From assembly GCA_018668695.1 (NCBI GenBank), contig JABJBS010000336.1:1-59488 (forward strand): a stretch of DNA of 59,488 nt, given 5' to 3'. A program made the position numbers and the translations under genes. The stretch's first letter is position 1. The number at the start of each line of letters is the position of its first letter. Below the pieces are notes generated by a model. It saw only the letters and a program-made list of their open reading frames with translations. It searched no databases and was not told the origin of the DNA. Origin of the DNA: Deltaproteobacteria bacterium. Its GTDB lineage: Bacteria; Myxococcota; XYA12-FULL-58-9; JABJBS01. Positions 9,346 to 18,139 of the stretch are shown here, piece by piece.

Positions 9346-10266
9346 TCAGTTACTTTTGAGCACCAGAAGGCTTTGGCAGGTTTCTAGGTCAGGCTGTCTG
9401 CATTGCTCGGAAGTAATGCACTCTGTGTAGGCTTCCAGGCTTGCGTCGGTAAATGTCGCCAGCACGCGCTCGCAGATCTCAGCAGAGCCACTGAATCCAA
9501 GATTTACATCGCAGGTCGTCGCATATTGAATCAAGGTTCCACAAGCGTCTTGCGCAGGAGAGCGATCAACGAAACGAAGTTTCGCCATGCAATCGAGTCG
9601 TAAGGCTAAATCGTCACACGCGACATCTTGTAGACAGGTTCCGTAAACGAGGAGGCTCGCAGCAGTAAAAACGTCTGTTTGAAGAAGGCACGTGCCGATG
9701 TCTTGAGCATCAACCGCAAGGTACCCGCTGGTTTGTCCTTCGCATTGTTCGGTCCAATCCATGATAAGGCCGCATGCCTCGAGGGCATCGGTAACGCTGG
9801 TGGGCACAATGTATTTCTGGCATTCGGAGTAGCGATTATCGGAGCTTGTGGGACAACCAGGCCCGGTCATGCATTCAACCCAGGCGGTAAAAGTATCGCT
9901 GGTTAAACCGTCGCTGGCGTTTCTGCAGTTGTCTTCGGTACCGGTTGGTTCAAGGCCACAAGCGGTTGACCAGAGTTTGTATTGCAGACATGGGTTGTCG
10001 TTGGCTGCGGTCACATGGGTTTCTTGGCAGCTTTTGATGGCTTCGTTGTCACTGCAATCAGATGCGTTGATGCAGCTGGCAAACGGGTCGAATACCTCTG
10101 GAGTGAGTTCTTGACGCATAGAACCGCAGAGTGCTTGCTCCCGATCCACATAGCGGATGTCTACGCCGTCACACCCTTGAGCATGGGCTTTGAGGCTATC
10201 GCAGGTGCTGGTGTTGCACCCTTGGAGAAATCCTAGAAGACCGAAGATAAAAGCCAAGTATCGCAT
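9346..10266 (-). CDS. Lipoprotein with four tandem six-cysteine modules
   Basis: The 306-residue precursor starts with a signal peptide ending in the lipobox LQGC (Cys17), so it is predicted to be a lipid-anchored envelope protein. The mature part is four tandem copies of one ~70-residue module. The six Cys of each copy are at 22/32/47/65/71/80, 93/103/114/132/138/149, 165/175/193/211/217/226 and 242/252/265/283/289/297. Three spacings are constant in all copies (C-x9-C, C-x17-C, C-x5-C), which points to a conserved disulfide fold. No enzyme motif is visible and no named family is recognised. An ATG 15 bases upstream is possible; the one used sits behind AGGG. Confidence 0.8.
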   Translation of the reverse strand: MRYLAFIFGLLGFLQGCNTSTCDSLKAHAQGCDGVDIRYVDREQALCGSMRQELTPEVFDPFASCINASDCSDNEAIKSCQETHVTAANDNPCLQYKLWSTACGLEPTGTEDNCRNASDGLTSDTFTAWVECMTGPGCPTSSDNRYSECQKYIVPTSVTDALEACGLIMDWTEQCEGQTSGYLAVDAQDIGTCLLQTDVFTAASLLVYGTCLQDVACDDLALRLDCMAKLRFVDRSPAQDACGTLIQYATTCDVNLGFSGSAEICERVLATFTDASLEAYTECITSEQCRQPDLETCQSLLVLKSN

Positions 10267-10409
10267 CGCAGACCCTAGCATCTCTTGTTTCTATATTTCC
10301 AGGGCATAGAGTCTCTGGTGCGGCTCTTGAGGTATTTTTTTGTCTCGAATTCTTAACGCTTGCGATGCGAGGCTTGTGTGGGGTTGTGGGTTGGCATTAA
10401 CTAAGACCC

Positions 10410-10814
10410 ATGGATGTTCGACTCTTTCATACATTTTCTGGTTTCGTGAAGGGCATACGTGAGCAATCTACGCTTAGTCAGCGAAACTTCGCGAAAAGGC
10501 TGGGGGTTTCATCAGGGTATGTGGGGCAATGGGAAATGGGTATTTCCCAGCCTGCGGACGAAATGATCGACAAAATCTGCGCCGAGTTTGGAATTGAGGA
10601 TGTGGAGTACATAAAACGACTCGCCTTTGCACAGCGTTCCCCGAAGTGGCTTCAAGAATCGATTGTACATTACCGGCGCACGGGTGAGGGGCCGCAAACT
10701 CTAAAAGATGTTGAGCGTAAGGTACTTGAGCAAGTACGTCGGCTTGGTGAAAAAGATCAGCAACGGTTGGCTGATCGAATCGTAGGCTGGGTAGAGGCCT
10801 TAACCAACCATTGA
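10410..10814 (+). CDS. XRE-family helix-turn-helix DNA-binding protein
   Basis: This 134-residue protein has an N-terminal XRE/Cro-type helix-turn-helix at about 13-65 (LSQRNFAKRLGVSSGYVGQWE, with ISQPADEMIDKIC after it). A basic, charged helical C-terminal half follows, likely for dimerisation. The target is unknown. It stands alone, divergent from the six-Cys lipoprotein gene across a 143-bp gap and convergent with tsf across a terminator. Regulation of the neighbouring lipoprotein is possible but unsupported. Confidence 0.8.
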   Translation: MDVRLFHTFSGFVKGIREQSTLSQRNFAKRLGVSSGYVGQWEMGISQPADEMIDKICAEFGIEDVEYIKRLAFAQRSPKWLQESIVHYRRTGEGPQTLKDVERKVLEQVRRLGEKDQQRLADRIVGWVEALTNH

Positions 10815-10821
10815 TGAGCAA

Positions 10822-10862
10822 AAAAAAACGGGCTCTTTCGGTGAAGAAAGAACCCGTTTTCG
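10822..10862. terminator. Bidirectional hairpin terminator between the XRE gene and tsf
   Basis: AAAACGGGCTCTTTC pairs with GAAAGAACCCGTTTT (15 bp with one mismatch). It is flanked by an A-run on the left and a T-run on the right, so it can terminate transcription in both directions. It ends the rpsB-tsf transcript directly after tsf. Confidence 0.85.
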
Positions 10863-10882
10863 ATTTACTCTAAAAGAGAAAC

Positions 10883-11536
10883 TTAGTTGCCAGCAGCAGT
10901 CTTTGCTACTTCAGCAGCGAAGTCTTCGGTACGCTTCTCAAGACCCGCACCCAGTTCGAAACGAACATAGCGACGGATAGTGATTTTTTCACCGATTTTA
11001 GCAACGAGTTCATTTTGAACTTCTGTTACGCTTTGCTTAGGCTCCTTGATGAACGGTTGATCCATCAAGCAGATTTCTTTGAAGAACTTGTTGATACGTC
11101 CTTCAACGATTTTCTCAACAACGTTTGCAGGCTTGCCTTCGTCAGCAATCTGAGCAGCTAGAATTTCTTTTTCCTTAGCTACCAGCTCCGCAGGAACTGC
11201 TTCACGGTTAAGGTACTGTGGATTTGCAGCAGCAACGTGCATTGCAACGTCACGAACAAAACCTTGGAAGTCTTCGTTACGTCCAACGAAGTCAGTCTCG
11301 CAGTTGATTTCAACGAGTACACCGATTTTACCACCACCGTGGATGTAGCTTCCAACGAGTCCTTCAGACGCGATGCGCCCAGCCTTCTTAGCGCTTGCAG
11401 CGAGGCCTGACTTACGAAGTGTTTCAACAGCGCCGTCGAAGTCACCGTTTGCTTCGCCGAGTGCTTTTTTACAATCCATGATACCAGCACCAGTTTTAGC
11501 GCGTAGTTCTTGAACTTGTTTTGCAGAAATTGCCAT
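10883..11536 (-). CDS. tsf: Translation elongation factor Ts
   Basis: EF-Ts is the guanine-nucleotide exchange factor for EF-Tu. The 217-residue protein has the N-terminal UBA-like region (AKQVQELRAKTGAGIMDCKK) and the EF-Tu-contacting motif EINCETDFVGRNEDF near 77-91. It closes with RRYVRFELGAGLEKR. It is shorter than the E. coli protein, as in many Deltaproteobacteria. GGAGATCGAC gives a strong ribosome-binding site. It follows rpsB with an 84-bp spacer holding two hairpins and is followed immediately by a terminator, so pyrH and frr are not linked here. Confidence 0.96.
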   Translation of the reverse strand: MAISAKQVQELRAKTGAGIMDCKKALGEANGDFDGAVETLRKSGLAASAKKAGRIASEGLVGSYIHGGGKIGVLVEINCETDFVGRNEDFQGFVRDVAMHVAAANPQYLNREAVPAELVAKEKEILAAQIADEGKPANVVEKIVEGRINKFFKEICLMDQPFIKEPKQSVTEVQNELVAKIGEKITIRRYVRFELGAGLEKRTEDFAAEVAKTAAGN

Positions 11537-11583
11537 GTCGATCTCCTACCCATTTTTTTTTGGGTTATAAACTAAGGGGGAAA

Positions 11584-11603
11584 GTGGGCTCCGCAGAGCC
11601 CAC
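11584..11603 (-). promoter_or_regulatory. Hairpin in the rpsB-tsf spacer (possible attenuator)
   Basis: GTGGGCTC and GAGCCCAC form a perfect 8-bp stem around a 4-nt loop. On the minus strand it is followed by TTTCCCCC rather than a clean U-run. It could set the S2 to EF-Ts ratio by partial termination or protect RNA ends. A second small hairpin (ACCCA, A-rich loop, TGGGT) lies just before the tsf ribosome-binding site. Confidence 0.5.
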
Positions 11604-11620
11604 CTCGTAGTTTGAATGAA

Positions 11621-12508
11621 TTATGCTTGTGCTTCAGGCTTGGCTTCAGCAGCAGGTGCTTCAGTGGCAGGTGCTTCAGTAGCAGGTGCTGCATCTGCAG
11701 GCTTGCCTACAACTTCAACCTTAGGTCCGCCGTCTTTGCCAGCAGATTGGCGTGGCTTGCCTGGAGCAGGTGCGCCTTTAGCAGAGGCTTGTGCCTTAGA
11801 CTCACGCTCAGTCAGAGACTTCTGGAAGTACTCGGCGCCTTCATTACAAGCAGCCGCAGCAGCTTGGATGAAAATGCGAATAGAGCGAATTGCATCATCG
11901 TTACCTGGGATGATGTAATCTACGTTTTCTGGGTTGCAGTTGGTGTCTACGAGAGCCACAACTGGGATACCAAGCTTCTTAGCTTCAGCAACCGCGATGT
12001 GCTCTTTCTTAACGTCGATGACGAAAAGTGCACCAGGAAGCTTAGCCATGTCTTTAATACCGCCGAGGGTTTTCTCAAGCTTGTCTTGCTCGCGCGTCAG
12101 CTTCAGAACTTCCTTTTTGGTAAGCTTGTCGAATGTTCCGTCTTCAGCCATTTTTTCAATGTTGCGAAGGCGGTCGATACTTGCTCGTACTGTTCGGTAG
12201 TTTGTTAAACATCCACCAAGCCAGCGATGCGCTACAAAGAATTGACCAGCAGCACCAACGTGCTCATGGATAACATCTTGTGCTTGACGCTTGGTTCCAA
12301 CGAAAAGTACTTTTTCGCCGCGGCCAGTTACTGCTGAAAGAAAGCTAGCAGCCTTGTTGAACATCGGAACAGTTTGCTGAAGGTCGATGATGTAAACACC
12401 ATTGCGGGCACCGAAGATGTAAGGCTTCATGCGGGGATCCCAGCGGTTGGTTTGGTGACCAAAGTGGACACCGGCTTCAAGCATTTCACGCATAGTGAGT
12501 GTAGGCAT
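11621..12508 (-). CDS. rpsB: 30S ribosomal protein S2
   Basis: The N-terminal ~230 residues are a standard S2 ([52 protein letters not shown]-type region). The 295-residue total comes from a C-terminal extension of ~60 residues that is rich in Ala, Pro and Glu and ends in short TEAPA repeats, probably disordered. CAGGAGAAAAGA supplies the ribosome-binding site. It is the first gene of the rpsB-tsf transcript. A sigma-70-like promoter lies about 140 bases upstream, leaving a leader where feedback control by S2 is known in other bacteria. Confidence 0.97.
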   Translation of the reverse strand: MPTLTMREMLEAGVHFGHQTNRWDPRMKPYIFGARNGVYIIDLQQTVPMFNKAASFLSAVTGRGEKVLFVGTKRQAQDVIHEHVGAAGQFFVAHRWLGGCLTNYRTVRASIDRLRNIEKMAEDGTFDKLTKKEVLKLTREQDKLEKTLGGIKDMAKLPGALFVIDVKKEHIAVAEAKKLGIPVVALVDTNCNPENVDYIIPGNDDAIRSIRIFIQAAAAACNEGAEYFQKSLTERESKAQASAKGAPAPGKPRQSAGKDGGPKVEVVGKPADAAPATEAPATEAPAAEAKPEAQA

Positions 12509-12644
12509 TCTTTTCTCCTGAACGGTTTTTCATCCGTCTGGTCTTATGTGGTCGTTTTGCTGAGACTTTTTGCCACAGCACCGCCCGACCAACTGCCCAG
12601 ACGTGTAAGTTAACTTCGCCAAAATGACGTAGCCGCGCCGTCGT

Positions 12645-12672
12645 AGCATAGGGATGAAGGCTTGGCAATCAA
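12645..12672 (-). promoter_or_regulatory. Putative sigma-70 promoter of rpsB-tsf
   Basis: On the minus strand TTGATT (12667-12672) and TATGCT (12645-12650) are separated by 16 bp, close to the housekeeping consensus. It would give a leader of about 130 nt before rpsB. The rest of the 12509-12856 gap holds no gene-like frame that I can support. Confidence 0.5.
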
Positions 12673-12856
12673 TTCGCCGGGCTCAAATTAGAGGAAAAGT
12701 GCATATTTATGAGGTGGTTAGAGAGACGATCAAGTCGCTGGGAGATCGTTGAAAGTTGGTTTTCGGAGTGCTTCGGGTGAGGTAAGTCCGAAAAGTGTCT
12801 TTTCGTGGCAGATTAAATTTTGCACAGAGCTCCCAGCGCAAAGTATAATCAATCCC

Positions 12857-14710
12857 ATGCTACTGCAATCTAAAGGCTTTTTCGATTTTCGTGAGTTCAA
12901 AGCGCGCCTGGGTCAAATACTTGTGATGACCGTGCTTTGTCTTTGTGTCCCGACTTCAGTTTGGGCCGCGGGTCCTCGCATCGTTCTTTTGCCAAACCAG
13001 ATGGCGGGCGGTCCTGATGTGGCCACCGTGGCGCGCACTGTGTTGGGCCCTAAACTGTCTGATGTTGCGGAGGTTGTTCCTTATGGAGCCTTTGTAAAGG
13101 CTGGACGAAAAGCCGGAATCAGAAGTGGTAAAATGGCTACAGCGAAGGCCATCAAACGCGTCGGCAAAAAACTCAATATCGATTTGGCATTTATTGTTGA
13201 AGGATTTGTCAAAGTGAAACGGGTGGGCAAAAAACGCCGTAAGCGTAAGCGTCCTCAAATCCGGATTGCTTTGATTCAGGTCGCCACTGGCAAACTTCTC
13301 TATACGAATACGTGGTCTGTCGTGGGCAATCGGCTAACACCAAGAGAAGCTGGAAAAGTCATCGGCGGTCTCAAGCCTCAAGTGCAAAAGCATGCGCCCC
13401 CGAAGCGCGCAAGTCAGCAAAAGAATACTATTTCGAATTTGCCGGTGGTTCCTCCTGCGGCTGTGCCCGAGGCAAGAGCATCTGCTCCGGTTCCAGCTCC
13501 TAAAAAAGATGAACCAAGTGCGTTCTTACGACCGGTTGCAGAAGCAGAGGATGATTCACCTCCACCTCCGCCCCCAACTCCTAAAGCGAAGAGGCGAAAT
13601 GTTCCTGCAGTTTCAGAGGTTGATACCCAGCCGGCACCAAAAGTTGAGGCCGATCCATGGGCAGTTCAAAATGGGGGTGGCTCTCAGGCTTCTGATCCAT
13701 GGGCTGCAGGAAATTCTCAAGACTCTTCGAGCAGCGCGGACCCATGGGCAACACCGAAAGATGCCGACCCATGGTCTACGAGCCAAGAGCAGCCACCTGC
13801 CGATCCAGCAAAAGCTGCATCTCAAGAGCAGAGCGAGCAATGGGCTGCCCAACCGAATACTGGGGAAAACTCAACATGGGGTGATAATGAGGGTCCCATC
13901 GCATCACGACGCGATGAGAGTGAGCAGTATGGTCCAGCTTTTCGCAGAGCGTTGCGCTTTATGGTTGGAGCCGGTGCAGTGCGCAGGGAGGCTGCCATCC
14001 CAGACCCGAATGTTGAAGGGCAATCTTCGATTTCCTACGGTCTAGGCGGCGGCATGGGTAGTTTTACGCCAGGCGCTGTGGGCTCACTTGATATCTATCC
14101 TTTACGTTTTGCGGATATCGGCGGCCTACTGGGTGGCTTTGGTATTACGGTTGATTTTAGTTTTTTCCCGCGCTCTGCCTATGAAGCGGACAGCCAAGGC
14201 AATTTGTCAGGCGAACCAATCACGAGCAATGTGCTGAGTTTACGAGGTGGCTTGCTCTGGGATTTTGCACTTTGGGAAGACACCACAGCGCCTCAAATCG
14301 GCGTGGTGGCGGGTTTTCATTACTACACTTTCCCTCTCGATAGCGCGTCCTTTCCAGGGGTGGATTACTCGGGACCTTATTTCGGTGCTAACTTCCAATT
14401 GCCGATGTCTGAATCTTTTCAAATCGTCTTAGGCGGCGACCTCACGATGCCTTTGATGCCAGGTGGAGGTACCTCAAAACTTGGTACATCGGGTACGGGC
14501 TACGGTTTTGGCAGCAATGCTTCCATGGTTTACAGTCTCTTACCTGCAACCGGTATACCTATAGAGTTTGAATTGGGTGGGCGCTATGATTCCTACAATT
14601 CAAAATTTGAAGGTCAGACGAGCCTCGGAGGCAATGTGGAAGTTCTTGAGAACGCCGAGCTTCGCGATGTCTCATGGTCTGGATATTTTCTAGTAGGCTT
14701 TTCGCTCTAA
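12857..14710 (+). CDS. Exported protein with Pro-rich DPW-repeat linker and C-terminal beta-barrel-like domain
   Basis: The 617-residue precursor has a long basic N-region, a hydrophobic core (ILVMTVLCLCVPTSVWAAG) and a probable signal-peptidase I site after the WA-A segment. Domain 1 (~45-190) is an alpha/beta region with a very basic stretch (KKRRKRKR). A Pro/Ala/Ser-rich linker (~190-350) carries four DPW motifs at 266, 280, 295 and 304. The C-terminal ~240 residues alternate Gly and aromatic residues and end in GYFLVGFSL, which looks like an outer-membrane barrel with a terminal aromatic/hydrophobic strand. ATG at 12857 is chosen because the upstream frame lacks a signal-like start. No specific family is recognised. 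Confidence 0.7.
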   Translation: MLLQSKGFFDFREFKARLGQILVMTVLCLCVPTSVWAAGPRIVLLPNQMAGGPDVATVARTVLGPKLSDVAEVVPYGAFVKAGRKAGIRSGKMATAKAIKRVGKKLNIDLAFIVEGFVKVKRVGKKRRKRKRPQIRIALIQVATGKLLYTNTWSVVGNRLTPREAGKVIGGLKPQVQKHAPPKRASQQKNTISNLPVVPPAAVPEARASAPVPAPKKDEPSAFLRPVAEAEDDSPPPPPPTPKAKRRNVPAVSEVDTQPAPKVEADPWAVQNGGGSQASDPWAAGNSQDSSSSADPWATPKDADPWSTSQEQPPADPAKAASQEQSEQWAAQPNTGENSTWGDNEGPIASRRDESEQYGPAFRRALRFMVGAGAVRREAAIPDPNVEGQSSISYGLGGGMGSFTPGAVGSLDIYPLRFADIGGLLGGFGITVDFSFFPRSAYEADSQGNLSGEPITSNVLSLRGGLLWDFALWEDTTAPQIGVVAGFHYYTFPLDSASFPGVDYSGPYFGANFQLPMSESFQIVLGGDLTMPLMPGGGTSKLGTSGTGYGFGSNASMVYSLLPATGIPIEFELGGRYDSYNSKFEGQTSLGGNVEVLENAELRDVSWSGYFLVGFSL

Positions 14711-14727
14711 AGCTTTTGCAGACTCGT

Positions 14728-15642
14728 TTATTTTGTAAGGCTTAAGAACGCTGTTTCCAGGCTGGTTCCACGTTGAATTCCAACGACCGGACATTCACGC
14801 TCAATGAGAATACCCATAGCTTCGTGAATGATGCGCGAGGGTTTACGTTCTTGGGCGAAATAGATGGTGAGCATCTCGCCTGATAGTGACAAGTTGTCAT
14901 TCCCAAAATGAGACGACAAGGAATCCATGGGGATGTTGGCGCCTTTTTCAAACTCAATCGTAATCTCAGCACTGCTTCTTGTAAGGCTTGCAATGGTTCC
15001 CAGTGCTTGTGTTTTACCGTGGTCCAAAATCGCACCATGGGTACAGATTTCCTGGATGTCGGCTAGGTTGTGGCTGGAAACAAGGACGGTTGCTTTGGGA
15101 CTTTGGGAGGCAATCAGATCTTTAACAATACGCGCGTTATGAGGATCTAGCCCTGCAGTGGGTTCGTCGAGCAAGAGAAGCTTGGGCTCTCCAAGAATCG
15201 CTTGGGCAAGGCCTGCGCGCTTGGTCATACCGTGGGATAGTTCGTGGCCGCGTTGTTTAGCGGCATCTTTCAAACCCACAGCTTCCAGCACACGGTCAGC
15301 TTCTCGTCCACACTCCAAGGGTCCCATGCCCATCAACGCGCCCATGTGTTTGAGCGTTTTACGAAGCGAGAGCTTGGATGGTAGGGCGGCGTCTTGAGGT
15401 AGAACGGTCACCTGACCTCTTAATTTGTAAAGCTCAGAAGGGGCATGGCCAAGTACACGGACCTGCCCTCCGCTTGGTCTTAGCCATCCACATAAGATTC
15501 CGAAGGTTGTGCTTTTACCTGCGCCGTTTGGACCGAGGAGACCAAATACAGCTCCTTCAGGGACTTTGAGGCTTAAACCGTCGAGTGCTTGAACACTGCC
15601 GTAACGTTTCGAAAGACCATCGGTTACAAGTGCGTTGCTCAT
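14728..15642 (-). CDS. ABC transporter ATP-binding protein
   Basis: The 304-residue ATPase has Walker A GPNGAGKST at 37-45 and a Q-loop near LPQDA. The signature is LSHGM at 135-139, a variant of LSGGQ. Walker B LLLLDE is at 155-160, followed by PTAGLD, and the switch His is His191. A ~90-residue C-terminal region follows, as in CcmA/NatA-type exporters. ATG at 15642 is behind GGAGAG and overlaps the stop of the permease gene as ATGA, so it was preferred to an upstream in-frame start inside the permease. Together with the permease it forms an ABC-2 exporter; the substrate is unknown. Confidence 0.9.
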   Translation of the reverse strand: MSNALVTDGLSKRYGSVQALDGLSLKVPEGAVFGLLGPNGAGKSTTFGILCGWLRPSGGQVRVLGHAPSELYKLRGQVTVLPQDAALPSKLSLRKTLKHMGALMGMGPLECGREADRVLEAVGLKDAAKQRGHELSHGMTKRAGLAQAILGEPKLLLLDEPTAGLDPHNARIVKDLIASQSPKATVLVSSHNLADIQEICTHGAILDHGKTQALGTIASLTRSSAEITIEFEKGANIPMDSLSSHFGNDNLSLSGEMLTIYFAQERKPSRIIHEAMGILIERECPVVGIQRGTSLETAFLSLTK

Positions 15643-16520
15643 AGGTCTCTCCCTGCAAGCTTGCGGTCGGCAAGAAAGAGAAAAAAGGCTCCGAACCCGA
15701 TGTAGGCCACAATACTGAGGAACATGTCTGGTCCTGAGACAAGCCATAAACCAGTATCGTAATGAGACGGACTAAAGTACTGCATGAAGCTCATATCATC
15801 CCAGTGCTTAAGCGCTCCCAAGATTTTAAGGGCAAACAATATGAAGATGATCATGACCAAGGCTCCGAAAGGCTGCTTGGCGAAGGTTGACGAGAAAGTC
15901 GTGATGGAGAGATAGCAAAACCCAACCGGGATTAAGAGTGCCCAAGATAGGGCGAGGCCGGGGAGAGTTGCTGCAACGTCGATGGAGTCTAGCATGGTCA
16001 TTCCCAGTACAATGAGAACGCTAGCATTGACTAAAGTGACGGAACCAAAAAGAAGCATTTGAGCAATGGTTTTGCCAAACAAAATTTCTCGACGGCTGAC
16101 CCTCAGGAGCTGGTAGCATATGGATCGGTTATGTAAATCACTCACTACGTGATCAAAGCTCGTCATCAGTATCAGGAGGGGGAGAAAGATAAGCGACGCC
16201 CAAAGGAAAACAGGCAGAATCGGAGAATCAATAAGGACCGGGTTGAGGTCTTCTTTGGGGACTCCTACGAAAAAAGAAATGATACCTTCATAAGCTTGGT
16301 CTTCTAAAACCGAGATTGCACTCACTGCATCTGCTGCACTTGCACCTTGAGCAATGAATCCCTCAATGGCTTTTTCTTCGATCTGATTCAAAGCGCCAAC
16401 ATAAACAAGGCTGCCGATGATACCACTGGCAAGATAGAGTCCGATGACCATCAAGGCTCTTCGGGTGGCCACAGCGGCTTGGAGTTCGTAAATAACGATT
16501 TCGAGAATATTGCGAATCAC
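15639..16520 (-). CDS. ABC-2 type transporter permease
   Basis: The 293-residue inner-membrane protein has about six hydrophobic segments. The first is after the N-terminal RRAL and the last ends in FLFLADRKLAGRDL. A large extracytoplasmic loop lies between TM1 and TM2, the layout of ABC-2 permeases. It uses a GTG start behind AGGA. The stop overlaps the ATPase start (ATGA), so the two subunits are translationally coupled. Homologues include NosY/NatB-like exporters, and the substrate cannot be inferred. Confidence 0.82.
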   Translation of the reverse strand: MIRNILEIVIYELQAAVATRRALMVIGLYLASGIIGSLVYVGALNQIEEKAIEGFIAQGASAADAVSAISVLEDQAYEGIISFFVGVPKEDLNPVLIDSPILPVFLWASLIFLPLLILMTSFDHVVSDLHNRSICYQLLRVSRREILFGKTIAQMLLFGSVTLVNASVLIVLGMTMLDSIDVAATLPGLALSWALLIPVGFCYLSITTFSSTFAKQPFGALVMIIFILFALKILGALKHWDDMSFMQYFSPSHYDTGLWLVSGPDMFLSIVAYIGFGAFFLFLADRKLAGRDL

Positions 16521-16649
16521 GGAGCTTTTCCTGCCTTAAGTTGGTGTTTGAACTTGTTGCCTGCATTGTTGGCGCGTGTAAAGCACTGCCTAGCCGACGC
16601 ACCAACTTGCGGCTACCTTCAATCGCGATGCTTTGGAGAGAAACGGTTC

Positions 16650-17966
16650 TTATGCGCCGAGTGCCGCTTCCACTACGTCTGAATAGACGCTGGCAACTTC
16701 AAGCGGTGTCCGCTTTGAGCCAAGGTTTGCTTCAGGAACCGTATCGGTTGCGGAGGCGGTTTTGAATTCCGTGAATTTGAGCCCGTGGGCGGTGGAGACC
16801 ACCACGACCTGGGCGCCTTTTTCGATGTAGCCTTCGCTTAAACCTTGCTGAAGGCCGGCCACAGCGACTGCGGTATGCGGGCATAAATAAAGGCCGCGCT
16901 CGTCAGCGATACGCGCAGCTTGTGTGAGCTCTTGCTCTGCAACAGATGCGACTCGGCCGTTGCATGCTTTGAGCGCCGTGATCGCCTTGGGAAACGATAC
17001 GGGGTTACCGATGCGAATCGCTGATGCCTGAGTGGCCTGCGCTTGAATGGGTTCAAGTGGGGCAAACTCTTTTTGAAAGCTGTGAAAAAGTGGGTTGGCT
17101 TTTTCCGCTTGAGCAACAAGAACCTTGGGTAGCTTATCGATGATGCCAGCGCTTTTGAGGTTTTCAAAGCCGCGGGTTAAGGCCGAGACGTTTCCGAGGT
17201 TACCACCAGGAATCACAACCCAGTCAGGTATTTTCCAACCAAGCCCTTGGCAGATTTCTAAAGCGACTGTTTTCTGCCCCTCGATGCGTAAGCTGTTTTT
17301 CGAGTTGGCAAGGTATACGCCTTGTTCAACACAAAGTTTTTGAACGTGCTCCATGCAACCATCGAAGTCGGTCTCAATGGCGATGACACGGGCACCATGG
17401 GCCAGCGGCTGAATCAACTGGGCGGCGCTAATCTTGCCTGATGGCAATAAAACCAGCGTACGGATTCCCGCGGCGGCTCCGTAGGCTGCCAAAGCTGCAG
17501 AAGTATCTCCAGTGGAGGCGCAGGCGACCGCCGGTATATCGCGCCCGGTTTTTCGAAGGTGATTTACCTGGGAGACCAAAACGGTCATGCCGAGGTCTTT
17601 GAATGAACCTGAAAGTGTATGCCCACATTGTTTAGTCAGCAGCTCAACACCGAGCTCTTCACTGAGACGAGGTGCTGTTGTGAGCGGGCTTGCTCCCTCG
17701 CCCAGAGAGACGATGTCTTCTTCAGGGAGATCGGGCAGGATCCATTCTCGAAATCTCCAGACGCCTGAACCATGATAGCCAGGGCGCCCTGCAAGGCGGC
17801 CATCGAAGAGTGTTTTCCATTCTTCGGGGCTTCGCGCTGTGAAAATGGAAGAATCTTGGCGAACTTCCAATAAATTTCCACACTTAGAGCAGCTGTAGAC
17901 AGAATCTCGCAGACTGTGTTCGGTGTTGCATTCAATACAGGAAAAATGAGCTTTTGGGTCAGACAT
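16650..17966 (-). CDS. thrC: Threonine synthase
   Basis: This PLP enzyme would convert O-phosphohomoserine to threonine. The 438-residue protein starts with a four-Cys zinc-ribbon-like segment (Cys10, Cys13, Cys26, Cys29) seen in many threonine synthases. SLGEGASPL marks the fold-type II start, SGSFKDLGM carries the PLP-binding Lys123, and CASTGDTSAALAAY is the phosphate-binding region. GGNLGNVSA is the PLP-phosphate loop. The ribosome-binding site is weak. The gene lies on the same strand upstream of the ABC-2 pair with a 129-bp gap and is divergent from the Fe-S carrier gene. Confidence 0.92.
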   Translation of the reverse strand: MSDPKAHFSCIECNTEHSLRDSVYSCSKCGNLLEVRQDSSIFTARSPEEWKTLFDGRLAGRPGYHGSGVWRFREWILPDLPEEDIVSLGEGASPLTTAPRLSEELGVELLTKQCGHTLSGSFKDLGMTVLVSQVNHLRKTGRDIPAVACASTGDTSAALAAYGAAAGIRTLVLLPSGKISAAQLIQPLAHGARVIAIETDFDGCMEHVQKLCVEQGVYLANSKNSLRIEGQKTVALEICQGLGWKIPDWVVIPGGNLGNVSALTRGFENLKSAGIIDKLPKVLVAQAEKANPLFHSFQKEFAPLEPIQAQATQASAIRIGNPVSFPKAITALKACNGRVASVAEQELTQAARIADERGLYLCPHTAVAVAGLQQGLSEGYIEKGAQVVVVSTAHGLKFTEFKTASATDTVPEANLGSKRTPLEVASVYSDVVEAALGA

Positions 17967-18012
17967 GGGTAGAGACTACGCCGCACTGCGGCAGGCAATC
18001 AACCCTCTAAGC

Positions 18013-18054
18013 TTGTCATTATGCAAAGATCTCTTATACTAAAATCATACTAAA
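18013..18054 (+). promoter_or_regulatory. Putative sigma-70 promoter with direct repeats upstream of the Fe-S carrier gene
   Basis: TTGTCA (18013-18018) and TATACT (18035-18040) are spaced by 16 bp. Two ATACTAAA repeats at 18036-18043 and 18047-18054 overlap and follow the -10, one helical turn apart, and could be an operator. They do not match the IscR consensus as I know it. Confidence 0.5.
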
Positions 18055-18139
18055 GTGGTCCTCTATCTCGAGCTGCACTTGCTAAAGAGGGTAAGAGCAG
18101 GCTAGAGCATGAACTGAACCACCAAACGAGGTTGTAATC

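Noticed and set aside
12749-12856. 36-codon N-terminal extension of the DPW-repeat protein
   Set aside because: The signal-like sequence is placed normally only with the ATG at 12857, and the extension has no signal or domain features.
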